A DNA stretch of 64,000 nucleotides from a bacterium (GTDB lineage Bacteria; UBP7; UBA6624), in NCBI GenBank assembly GCA_002716355.1, contig PBAU01000003.1, forward strand, positions 62,001 through 126,000, read 5' to 3'. Position 1 is the stretch's first letter. The number at the start of each line of letters is the position of its first letter. The position numbers and the translations under genes are program-made. This document shows positions 10,101-16,678 of this stretch, piece by piece. The notes beneath the pieces are model-generated. The model was not told where the DNA came from, did no database searches, and worked only from the letters and a program-made list of their open reading frames with translations.

Positions 10101-10567
10101 CTTCTTGCAAGATTAGGAAAACTTATGCTGGAAAAAGGTTTGCTGAGGGCGTGATTCAGGATAAAGGTTTTAGGTTCCCTGTCTTTTTTTACGAAAGATT
10201 TTTAGATCAAATTGACTCAAGCCATCTTGCAGATGGAACTGTAGTTATAAGGGGTCGCACCAGAAAAGGGAAGGACGGACAGGTAAATTTTTATGGAGAA
10301 TATATTTGGCCTGAAGGGTCAGGTTACCATCCTCAAGAAAATTTAATAGACAATCAACCCTTGAGAGAAAGTGTGGTGCTGGACATGCATGGTTTGCTGA
10401 AAAAAGAAAACTTGAGTTCTTTGCAGGATGTGCTCAAAACTTTAAAGCCTGGAAATGTTGAAGTTTATATAGATTTTGGTGATAAAAAATTTAGACTTAA
10501 AGATAAATATGATAGAAGTTGCAAAAAAATACTTTCAAATTGGAAAGAAAAGCTAGAAAAAAAATAG
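7169..10567 (+). CDS. dnaE: DNA polymerase III alpha subunit DnaE
   Basis: Replicative polymerase catalytic subunit. The N-terminal PHP domain starts at once ('SFSHLHLHTEYSVLDG', then 'AITDHG'). The palm carries 'PDIDMDF' at residues 398-404, with catalytic Asp at about 399 and 401, and a third Asp in 'LVKMDILGIRNL' (about 548). The finger motif 'GPGRGSGAGCLVAYCLDIT' and the conserved 'YGFPKSHSVAYSVI' are present, and an OB-fold and C-terminal region complete about 1,132 residues, a normal length with no intein. I chose the ATG at 7169, which leads straight into the PHP motif, rather than the ATG at 7142. The region shared with the divergent upstream gene is only about 27 bp, so the leader must be very short. 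Confidence 0.97.
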   Translation: MSFSHLHLHTEYSVLDGVCSPKEILTYAKECGQKSIAITDHGVMYGVPSFVREARDLGLKPLVGCEAYIYDDFEFHDRGRDTMKSNHITLLAMNKKGYSNLSKLITKAHLEGFYRNPRINLSWLAERNEGIIVLSGCIQGILSRAIIDGNLTHAENRVDWFKEIFGDRFFLEIMNHGIEEEDVISKQLIEYGKKKKIKVVATNDVHFLKKGDHVVQDLLLAIRSNQLIDDPTRFKAKWSNLHLATEAEMLKLFEGNEECVENTALVSDMIDDFSDIFSNAKPIFPVVQVPKSHNNSNDYLRYLAEEGLKERYKGNIEEARLRLEKEMDVIEELGYPDYFLAVRDYVKYAKDNDIPVGPGRGSGAGCLVAYCLDITTIDPLKYGLIFERFLNKGRKSLPDIDMDFCTMGRDDVIKYIREKNGAKKVSQIITFNRLKGKLAFRDIARLSGIPEPRFSLVAKALSDGESLQEASENNIIKDIVNRDPDCEDALQKATLIENTIRNKGVHAAGLVISNENLSGLVPLAKGKNGEVVSQYEMGDLESMGLVKMDILGIRNLTFLNEAQKKIQANGHECNIYDLNDKEHDKKTYRLLAKGHTDGVFQFESSTAVSLLKKIKPKSIEDLAVINALNRPGPLNSGLADSYVKRKLGKEKPTPPHPALKEVLKETLGVMVYQEQVMRIAQELSGYSLIEADDLRKAMGKKIESLMKTQKKRFIDGAKKVGKISKPEASKIFAQIEEFAQYGFPKSHSVAYSVIGFQCAFLKAHFPSFFHAAWLSSYAGNADKVGDCVSRLISWGKDVLPPDINTSEDLFSVNKENQIVYGLASIRNVGEAAASDIVSERKKGGDFLDLQDFVTRCQKIVNTRACETLAAAGAFDLFGLDRRHLQVVIKNIYKEVERLSRYKGQGSLFGEKTLVSIPAIADVDMSEVPSVSKLEFNALESFVTTSPISEKHDVLLGMGIKKLSNLKTGSKVDAIGYLSSCKIRKTYAGKRFAEGVIQDKGFRFPVFFYERFLDQIDSSHLADGTVVIRGRTRKGKDGQVNFYGEYIWPEGSGYHPQENLIDNQPLRESVVLDMHGLLKKENLSSLQDVLKTLKPGNVEVYIDFGDKKFRLKDKYDRSCKKILSNWKEKLEKK

Positions 10568-10578
10568 AATCGTTCTTT

Positions 10579-11418
10579 ATGACAAATCAAAAAAACAAGA
10601 ACCTTCCTGACCTTATGAGCCAAAAGGACTCAAGGGGCGTGCCTATAAAAAAAGTTGGAATATCTGAATTAAAGGTTCCTTTGAAGGTTAGGAAAAACGA
10701 TGGGTCTATTTGTGAAACTGTCGGTGTATTTGGTATGTTTGTTGGCCTTAAGGCATCAGAGAGAGGTACACACATGAGCAGGTTTTCAGTCCTGTTAAAT
10801 GATTTTATTTCAGGTCAAGGATGTTTAGATTTCGAATCAATCGAATTTTTAACAAGAAAAATGAAAGATTATCTTGACAGCGAAAGCTCTTATATTGATG
10901 TTGAATTTAGTTATTTTAAGAATATAGAGGCTCCAGTGACTTCAATTGCAGGTATTGCTCCTTTTACAGCTGGATATAAAAGTTCGCTTGATCAAAAGGG
11001 TAATTTTTCTCTGAAAACATATGTGTCGGTAACAGGTCAAACATGCTGCCCTTGCTCGAAAGAGATTTCTGATTATGATGAAGAAATAAAAAAGGGCAGA
11101 GGCGCACATTCTCAACATGGCCATGTTTTTATAGAGGTTGAGAACACAGAGAGCCAAGATGTTTCAATAGATGCTTTGATTGAGGTTGCTCAATCGTCCC
11201 TCTCTGCACCTTCGTATCCAATATTAAAAAGACAGGACGAAAGGATTGCGACAATTTCAGCTTACGAAAACCCTTGTTTTGTTGAAGATGTTATAAGAGG
11301 TTGTGCTACACGCTTGAGAAAGTTTGAAGGCATAAACAGTTTTTATTTAGAGGTTGTTAATGACGAGGTTATCCATTTTCACAAAGCAAAAGCCTCACTT
11401 TATGAATCTTTAACTTGA
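10579..11418 (+). CDS. folE2: GTP cyclohydrolase FolE2 (type IB)
   Basis: Converts GTP to 7,8-dihydroneopterin triphosphate, the first step of folate synthesis; FolE2 is the metal-flexible alternative to zinc-dependent FolE1. The family signature is present: 'CCPCSKEISDY' with the catalytic Cys, then 'GAHSQHGHV' and the C-terminal 'AYENPCFVEDVIRG'. The start is taken at the ATG at 10579, 11 bp after the dnaE stop codon, giving 279 residues, a normal length; an upstream in-frame ATG at 10519 lies inside dnaE. It probably shares the dnaE transcript. Its 3' end overlaps the convergent MocA-like gene by 9 bp. FolK, FolC and GlyA elsewhere in the window continue the folate route. Confidence 0.95.
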   Translation: MTNQKNKNLPDLMSQKDSRGVPIKKVGISELKVPLKVRKNDGSICETVGVFGMFVGLKASERGTHMSRFSVLLNDFISGQGCLDFESIEFLTRKMKDYLDSESSYIDVEFSYFKNIEAPVTSIAGIAPFTAGYKSSLDQKGNFSLKTYVSVTGQTCCPCSKEISDYDEEIKKGRGAHSQHGHVFIEVENTESQDVSIDALIEVAQSSLSAPSYPILKRQDERIATISAYENPCFVEDVIRGCATRLRKFEGINSFYLEVVNDEVIHFHKAKASLYESLT

Positions 11419-11985
11419 TTCATTTATTTTTTTTGCTTTGAAATATTCATCAGGATTATTCATTTCATAATTGATCCAATCATCCTGAACTTCTAAAGAA
11501 ATTTTTTTCTGCCGTCTTACCCAATTGTTTAAAGGAGCATCTGAGCTTATTTTTTTTAAATCGTTTATCAAATTTGAGCCTATAAGAATTGGGTGCCCTC
11601 CTTTTTTGTTTGACCTCGGACAAACAACGTGATCATGAATATGCTTACTTGTTATCGCTTTGATTGTTTTAGTTTTAACTAATGGATAGTCGATAGGCCA
11701 AATAAGACATCCGTTACCTTCTTTAATTAACGACAGCCCCTTTTTTATAGACAGGGATCTCAGTTTCGTTTTTTCATTTATTGCAATTTTTTCTAAATTT
11801 GTTATTTCTTTTATTTTTTGTTTATTTTTTCCAGCGACAATTATCATGTCTGCTATTTTGCACTTTTTGGCTTTTCTTAAAATTAGTTCGATTGCTTTTT
11901 CCCCATTGAATTCAAGAAAAGTTTTATCCTCCCCCATTCTGGTTGACATTCCAGCACAAAGTATTACTACGGATATTTTTGCCAC
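11410..11985 (-). CDS. MocA-like molybdenum cofactor nucleotidyltransferase
   Basis: 191-residue NTP transferase of the MobA/MocA fold. The N-terminal nucleotide-binding motif 'ILCAGMSTRMGEDK' is present, as is an acidic 'WPIDYPLV' at the position of the metal-binding D-x-P motif. In the MocA branch the enzyme converts Mo-molybdopterin to molybdopterin cytosine dinucleotide, the cofactor form used by xanthine-oxidase-family enzymes. It is the last gene of the molybdenum hydroxylase operon. Its GTG start overlaps the stop of the FAD subunit by one base (TAGTG), which fits a dedicated cofactor-maturation role. A MobA (GMP-transferring) role is possible from sequence but less likely in this context. 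Its 3' end overlaps folE2. Confidence 0.8.
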   Translation of the reverse strand: MAKISVVILCAGMSTRMGEDKTFLEFNGEKAIELILRKAKKCKIADMIIVAGKNKQKIKEITNLEKIAINEKTKLRSLSIKKGLSLIKEGNGCLIWPIDYPLVKTKTIKAITSKHIHDHVVCPRSNKKGGHPILIGSNLINDLKKISSDAPLNNWVRRQKKISLEVQDDWINYEMNNPDEYFKAKKINESS

Positions 11986-12959
11986 TACGAATCAGTCAAT
12001 CTTGTCAAAAGTCTTTTGCATAGGACTCCAACCATTTTTTTCCTATAGCTTACAGGCATGGTTAAATTATTGTATGGCTGAGCTTTTTTTTGAATCTTTT
12101 CAGAAATTTCTTTGATCATTGAATTTGAAATTTTTTCACCTTTGAACAAATCTGTTGTATCTTCATTTTTTATTGGATAAGTTCCTATTGCACCTAAAAC
12201 AATATTTATATTTTCAATTTTTTTATCCTTGTCGATTTTAAGTGCTGCAGCAACTGAAACTAATGGATAGTCAAACGTATCTCTAACTCTAATTTTTTCA
12301 TACCCTGTTTTTAAGTTTGCAGTTGTTTTTGGTATTTTTATCTTCGTGATTATTTCAGATTCGTCTTTGAAGTTTCTTTTGATTCCATCATGTGTATAAA
12401 AGTCACTAGATTCAACTATGCGTTTGCCGTTTTTCCCTTCTAGTTCATATTTTGCATCAACTGCAACAAGCATTGGTGCAGAATCGCTTGAGAAAGTTGC
12501 AACACAATATTCTTTTTGAGGAATAACCCTGCATGTGTCTGATTCTGCTTTTAGGCAAGCGCCTAAAGAGGTTCTCCAGAAAGGTGTTTGGTTGTAGAAA
12601 TAACATCTATTATCTATAAGTACATTTCCGCCAATTGTTGCAGTTTTTCTGACAAGAATGCTGCCAACTTGACTGCAGGCTTCAACCAAGCCAGTAAAAT
12701 CTTTTTGTAATGTTTTGTTTTTTGATATCTCGTCAAGAGTTACCATTGCTCCAATATTAAAATTCTGTATAGATCTAGTTTCTTTTATGTTTTTAAGGCT
12801 GATTAAATGAGGCTTAACGTTAAGTCGATTTTTATAATTTTGAAGCAAGTCTGTTCCTCCAGAAACATAATCAAAACCCTCGTTTTTAACTTTTTGACTT
12901 ATTTCTATTGCCTCTTTGATAGAGTTTGGATTGTGCAGTTCAAAAGGTGGTAATATCAT
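11985..12959 (-). CDS. Molybdenum hydroxylase FAD subunit with extra Fe-S insertion (HcrB type)
   Basis: 324 residues of the CO dehydrogenase medium/FAD subunit fold. It binds FAD through 'SGGTDLLQNY' (about 33-42) and 'TATIGGNVL' (about 107-114). Between the FAD-binding core and the next domain there is an insertion with Cys at 119, 135, 143 and 152 (C-x15-C-x7-C-x8-C), flanked by 'DNRCYFYNQTPFWR'. That arrangement is the hallmark of 4-hydroxybenzoyl-CoA reductase beta subunits, where it binds an additional [4Fe-4S] cluster; ordinary xanthine dehydrogenase FAD subunits lack it. It is ATGA-coupled to the large subunit upstream and TAGTG-coupled to the MocA-like gene downstream. The family is firm and the HcrB subtype well supported. 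The true substrate is unknown. Confidence 0.88.
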   Translation of the reverse strand: MILPPFELHNPNSIKEAIEISQKVKNEGFDYVSGGTDLLQNYKNRLNVKPHLISLKNIKETRSIQNFNIGAMVTLDEISKNKTLQKDFTGLVEACSQVGSILVRKTATIGGNVLIDNRCYFYNQTPFWRTSLGACLKAESDTCRVIPQKEYCVATFSSDSAPMLVAVDAKYELEGKNGKRIVESSDFYTHDGIKRNFKDESEIITKIKIPKTTANLKTGYEKIRVRDTFDYPLVSVAAALKIDKDKKIENINIVLGAIGTYPIKNEDTTDLFKGEKISNSMIKEISEKIQKKAQPYNNLTMPVSYRKKMVGVLCKRLLTRLTDS

Positions 12960-15310
12960 TTCTTTTTAGCTATTGCTGAGATTATTTTTTCAGGTGTCAT
13001 AGGAAGGTTACGAAGCCTGATTCCGACTGCATCGTAAATTGCATTTGCAACAGCAGGCAGTATTGGCAATATTGGACCTTCACCAGCTTCTTTTGCTCCA
13101 AATGGGCCTTCAGGATCCCCTGATTCAATCATAAAAACATCAACATCAGGCATCATAGTTGGAGGTATGCATCTGTAGTCTAGAAAATTTGGATTTTCTA
13201 TTCTGCCTGTGTTCCTGTTGTAATCAAAAGACTCCATCAAGGCTTGCCCTAGGCCCATATGAATACAGCCTTCAATTTGACCTTCAACAGCAAGTGGGTT
13301 TAATGCTTTTCCACAATCATGAGCAGCCCATACTTTTTCAACATTAACCAATCCGGTTTCGGCATCAACTTCTAATTGGCAAACATATGCCCCCATTGAA
13401 TAAGAGGGAGAAAGCCCTGCTGCAGCACCTTTGTGAGAGCCTCCCATTGGAGCTCCTTTTTCAGATTCTTTTCCTCTTAGCTCATCAACTCGAGGCAAGC
13501 CTGGATTAAGGTTGGGAGCCTGGTAATGACCTTTACCATGTAGTGCTCCAGAATCATGTAAAGCTTCTCTAACTGCCTCATTGAAACTGATTGATGATTT
13601 AGTTTTTAACTCTGTTATCCGATCGTTTTTCAGTTCAAGATTTTCAATTGGAGATGCCATTATTTTTGAAGCTGCATTCAGTATTTGTTTTTTTATTTTT
13701 TCAGCTGCTCTTTTTGCAGCAAGTCCAGCCATAAACGTCACTCTTGACGAGTATGACCCAAGGTCTATTGGAGCGGTGTCTGTGTTTTTTGAATATATTC
13801 TGATTCTTGACATGTCACATTTAAGAACTTCCCCTACACATTGGGCTAATACCGTATCAGAACCTTGTCCAATTTCTGCAGCTAGAGAATGGACAGTTAC
13901 CCCTCCGTCAAAATCAATCTTTACATGTACTGTTGATTGAGGCATTCTTTCCCAATTAATAGGAAGAGCGCTGCCTGAAATATAAAATCCACAACCTATT
14001 CCTATGCCTTTGCCATAAGGCATTTGTTTGAATTTTTTATCCCAACCTGAAGCAATTTTGACTTTTTCTATACATTCTTTTATCCCGCAAGAGGTTATAC
14101 GAAAGCCATTTGCGGTTGTTGAGTTTGGCTCATATGCATTTTGGATCCTCAAGTCACAAGGATCAAAATCAATATCCTCAGCAATTTCATCTATTAGAGT
14201 TTCTACCGCAAATCTTGAGTTTACCGCTCCATGGCCTCTCATTGCTCCTGATGCAGGCTTGTTTGTGTAAACTCTATTTCCGTTGTAATTAAAATTTTTT
14301 ATTTTGTATGGGCCAAGACTTAATACCCCATTGTAATAAGTTGTAATGACACCAAAGCTTCCCCAGGCTCCACCATCAATCAAAGCATCAATTTCAAGAG
14401 ATGTAAACTCTCCATCTTTTGTTGCCGACATTTGCATTTCTGTTTTTGTTGGATGTCTGCCGTGATTGCTTATAAAAACTTCATCTCTATCGAATAGTAT
14501 TTTGACAGGCTTTCCTGTTTTTTTAGAGAGGATTGCTGCTGCCATTTCATGAGGAAAAGGATCACTCTTTCCTCCAAAGCCACCTCCAACATAAGGCCTT
14601 ATTACTTTTATGCGATGCATTGGCATTTCCATAACTTCAGCAAGAGCCCTATGGAGGTAATGCGGAACTTGAGTCGAACTCCACACAGTAAGTTTTTTGT
14701 CCGATCCATAACTTGCTATTACTCCCATTGGTTCTGTAAAGGCATGTGTAACACCATTGAATGAAAACTTGCCATTTTTCACTACTGAAGATTTTTTTAA
14801 GGCTTTTTCTACATTTCCAAAGCTTTGGTTAACTGTTTTGAATATATTGCCTTCATATTTTGACCAAGGTTGTATTTTTTGATCAGGATGGCTTATTGGA
14901 GCTAATGATTTTTCAGGTTTTAGTATTGGAGGCAGTTCTTCGTATTCAACCTGTATCAAGTCAAGAGCTTTGATTGCTGTTTCTTCGTCTGTTGCTGCTA
15001 CAGCTGCAATTTGATCACCTATAAATGTAACTTTATCGATCGCAAAAGCTGTTTCATCTTTTGTTATGGGGAGTACTCCAAATCTGTTGTCAGAGTCTTC
15101 TGCAGTTGCTATTGCATAAACTCCTTTGAGCTTTTTTGCTTTAGAGTAGTCAATTTTTTTTATTTTGGCATGGGCAAATGGACTTCTAAGTATTTTTCCT
15201 ATCAGCATAACCTTGCCAGGCAAAACGATATCATCAATATAAACAGCTCTTCCAGTTACCTTTTGAGCTCCATCAACCAATGGAGTTTTTTTGCCGACTG
15301 TATGACTCAC
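12956..15310 (-). CDS. Molybdenum hydroxylase large (Mo-MCD) subunit, HcrA-like
   Basis: Catalytic subunit of a xanthine-oxidase-family enzyme, binding the molybdopterin cytosine dinucleotide centre. It starts 'SHTVGKKTPLVDGAQKVTG', typical of the aldehyde oxidase a/b hammerhead domain. Then come 'PYVGGGFGGKSDPF', 'GAMRGHGAVNSRFAVE', 'EIGQGSDTVLAQCVGEVL', and near the C-terminus 'GPFGAKEAGEGPILPILPA' with the active-site Glu. I chose the GTG at 15310, which makes a GTGA overlap with the small-subunit stop and gives 784 residues; the longer frame upstream only overlaps the small subunit. Together with the neighbouring 2Fe-2S and FAD genes this is a complete three-subunit enzyme. Because the FAD partner is HcrB-like, an aromatic or acyl-CoA substrate is as plausible as a purine. 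Confidence 0.92.
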   Translation of the reverse strand: MSHTVGKKTPLVDGAQKVTGRAVYIDDIVLPGKVMLIGKILRSPFAHAKIKKIDYSKAKKLKGVYAIATAEDSDNRFGVLPITKDETAFAIDKVTFIGDQIAAVAATDEETAIKALDLIQVEYEELPPILKPEKSLAPISHPDQKIQPWSKYEGNIFKTVNQSFGNVEKALKKSSVVKNGKFSFNGVTHAFTEPMGVIASYGSDKKLTVWSSTQVPHYLHRALAEVMEMPMHRIKVIRPYVGGGFGGKSDPFPHEMAAAILSKKTGKPVKILFDRDEVFISNHGRHPTKTEMQMSATKDGEFTSLEIDALIDGGAWGSFGVITTYYNGVLSLGPYKIKNFNYNGNRVYTNKPASGAMRGHGAVNSRFAVETLIDEIAEDIDFDPCDLRIQNAYEPNSTTANGFRITSCGIKECIEKVKIASGWDKKFKQMPYGKGIGIGCGFYISGSALPINWERMPQSTVHVKIDFDGGVTVHSLAAEIGQGSDTVLAQCVGEVLKCDMSRIRIYSKNTDTAPIDLGSYSSRVTFMAGLAAKRAAEKIKKQILNAASKIMASPIENLELKNDRITELKTKSSISFNEAVREALHDSGALHGKGHYQAPNLNPGLPRVDELRGKESEKGAPMGGSHKGAAAGLSPSYSMGAYVCQLEVDAETGLVNVEKVWAAHDCGKALNPLAVEGQIEGCIHMGLGQALMESFDYNRNTGRIENPNFLDYRCIPPTMMPDVDVFMIESGDPEGPFGAKEAGEGPILPILPAVANAIYDAVGIRLRNLPMTPEKIISAIAKKK

Positions 15311-15822
15311 TCTGACTTCTTGCCTCTTATTTTTTCTGAAGCTTTTTTTATAGAATCGACAATTTTTATATAGCCAGTGCATCTGCACATATTGCCGGAA
15401 ATAGCCTCTTTGATCTCTTCTTTTGTTGGATTTTTATTTTCTTTGAGCAATGCAAAGCTTGTCATTATGAAGCCAGGTGTGCAAAAACCACATTGGCTTC
15501 CTCCCTCTGTATGAAAGCATTCCTGGATAGGATGCATGTTTTCATTTTCTTGAAGAGATTCAATTGTTTTGATTTTTTTATCTTGTACTTGCATAGCAAG
15601 CGTTAAACATGATAATACGGGTTTGTCATCTATGATAACTGTACAACATCCACATGTACCCATATCACACCCTCTTTTTGTGCCTGTAAGGTTGAGTTTG
15701 TACCTGATTACATCTAAAAGCAAATCATTAGGCCTTATTGCCAATTCGACAATTTCATTATTTATGTTAAATTCAACAATTTTCTTGCTAATTTTCTTGC
15801 TTGGAAATGGAATTAATGTCAT
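15307..15822 (-). CDS. Molybdenum hydroxylase [2Fe-2S] subunit
   Basis: 171 residues with two [2Fe-2S] clusters. The N-terminal plant-type ferredoxin cluster uses C52, C57, C60 and C72 ('GCDMGTCGCC', then 'LSC'), and the C-terminal helical cluster uses C111, C114, C146 and C148 ('QCGFCTPGF', then 'NMCRCTGY'). It relays electrons from the Mo centre to the FAD subunit. First gene of a four-gene operon; its stop overlaps the large-subunit GTG. The ATG at 15822 lies inside the first copy of a perfect 20-bp tandem duplication. No Shine-Dalgarno is visible, and a 7-codon upstream ORF ends on this ATG (ATGA), so initiation may be by coupling. Confidence 0.93.
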   Translation of the reverse strand: MTLIPFPSKKISKKIVEFNINNEIVELAIRPNDLLLDVIRYKLNLTGTKRGCDMGTCGCCTVIIDDKPVLSCLTLAMQVQDKKIKTIESLQENENMHPIQECFHTEGGSQCGFCTPGFIMTSFALLKENKNPTKEEIKEAISGNMCRCTGYIKIVDSIKKASEKIRGKKSE

Positions 15823-15856
15823 AAGTAAGTGCTATATGTCATAAGTAAGTGCTATA
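15817..15856. repeat. Perfect 20-bp tandem duplication over the start codon of the 2Fe-2S subunit gene
   Basis: Two identical 20-bp copies lie head to tail at 15817-15836 and 15837-15856, each containing GTCATAAGTAAGTGCTAT. The first copy contains the ATG of the [2Fe-2S] subunit gene (minus strand), and the second contains an equivalent ATG 20 nt upstream. A further partial GTGCTAT follows at 15857-15863. The duplication lies between the operon's -10 element and its first gene. Confidence 0.95.
15819..15842 (-). other. 7-codon upstream ORF in the molybdenum hydroxylase leader
   Basis: The duplicated ATG at 15842 opens a frame of seven codons (M-T-Y-S-T-Y-L) that stops with TGA at 15821-15819. 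This stop overlaps the ATG of the [2Fe-2S] gene as ATGA. Because 20 is not a multiple of three, the duplication necessarily created this out-of-frame leader. Whether it is translated is unknown; no Shine-Dalgarno is seen for either ATG. Confidence 0.5.
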
Positions 15857-15861
15857 GTGCT

Positions 15862-15890
15862 ATTATAAATTTTATTATCACTGTTGGCAA
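15862..15890 (-). promoter_or_regulatory. Sigma-70-type promoter of the molybdenum hydroxylase operon
   Basis: On the minus strand TTGCCA (15890-15885) is separated by exactly 17 bp from a perfect TATAAT (15867-15862). Transcription would begin near 15855, inside the second copy of the 20-bp repeat, leaving a leader of about 33 nt. The -35 box abuts the divergent xdhC start at 15893, so both genes share this 70-bp control region. Confidence 0.6.
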
Positions 15891-15892
15891 AT

Positions 15893-16678
15893 ATGAATAA
15901 TTTTAATTTTAGAAAAAAGGTTGTTTCTTTATTGGAGAAAGGTAATAATTTTGCAATTGCAAAATTAATCTTAGTAAATGGACATGCTCCTCAAAAACCT
16001 GGGACAGCTATGATTGTGCACAGCGACAAAAGTATTGATTTCACGATTGGTGGAGGCCCTTTTGAAGCTGAGGTTATATCTGATGCAGTTGATTTAATTA
16101 ATTCAGGCAAGAAAATCATTCAAAAAACTTATAAGTTGAACATTAAAGACTTGGGGATGTATTGTTCTGGTGAGGCTGTCGTGTTGATTGAGGCAGTGCA
16201 GCCTCCCCCAAAATTATTCATATTTGGAGCAGGTCATATTGGGGCAAAGTTAGCAAAAATTGCTTCTGAGTTGGATATTTTTAATATTTTTTTGATTGAT
16301 GACAGAAAAGCTTTTTTAAACAAGCAGGATTTTTGTGATTGGGAAAATGTCAATCTTGTTCATACAGATGCAAAATGGATAAAAGGCATACCTGAAATTG
16401 ATCCTGCTTCATTTTTAGTGATTTTAACTAGATGTCATGCAACTGATAAAATCCTTGTTAAAAATTATGCTGAAGTTAAGCAAGCCTATATTGGAATGCT
16501 TGGGAGCAAAAGTAAAGTAATCAAGATGTGGAAAGAGCTTGAAAATGAAGGTCTGAATCCCCATTCACTTAAAAAGGTCCATGCGCCTATCGGCTTGAAC
16601 CTAGGAGGCAAAAACCCTTCTGAAATTTCAATTTCAATTTTGGCCGAAGTGTTAAAGGTTAAGTCGAATTTATCTTAA
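15893..16678 (+). CDS. xdhC: XdhC-family molybdenum hydroxylase maturation factor
   Basis: XdhC proteins bind the molybdenum cofactor, help sulfurate it and insert it into xanthine-oxidase-family apoenzymes. The N-terminal XdhC_CoxI domain shows 'IGGGPFEAEV' and 'MYCSGEAVVLIE'. The C-terminal Rossmann-like domain has 'LFIFGAGHIGAKLA', 'LIDDR', 'YIGMLGSKSK' and 'APIGLNLGGKNPSEISISILAE'. I chose the ATG at 15893 (261 residues) over a TTG nine bases upstream. It is divergent from the hydroxylase operon across a 70-bp region, and pairs with the MocA-like gene as the second maturation factor. Its 3' end overlaps the convergent ABC permease gene by 9 bp. Confidence 0.92.
   Translation: MNNFNFRKKVVSLLEKGNNFAIAKLILVNGHAPQKPGTAMIVHSDKSIDFTIGGGPFEAEVISDAVDLINSGKKIIQKTYKLNIKDLGMYCSGEAVVLIEAVQPPPKLFIFGAGHIGAKLAKIASELDIFNIFLIDDRKAFLNKQDFCDWENVNLVHTDAKWIKGIPEIDPASFLVILTRCHATDKILVKNYAEVKQAYIGMLGSKSKVIKMWKELENEGLNPHSLKKVHAPIGLNLGGKNPSEISISILAEVLKVKSNLS

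Noticed and set aside
7169-10567. Intein in dnaE
   Set aside because: The protein has normal length and the motifs run continuously from the PHP domain to the C-terminus.
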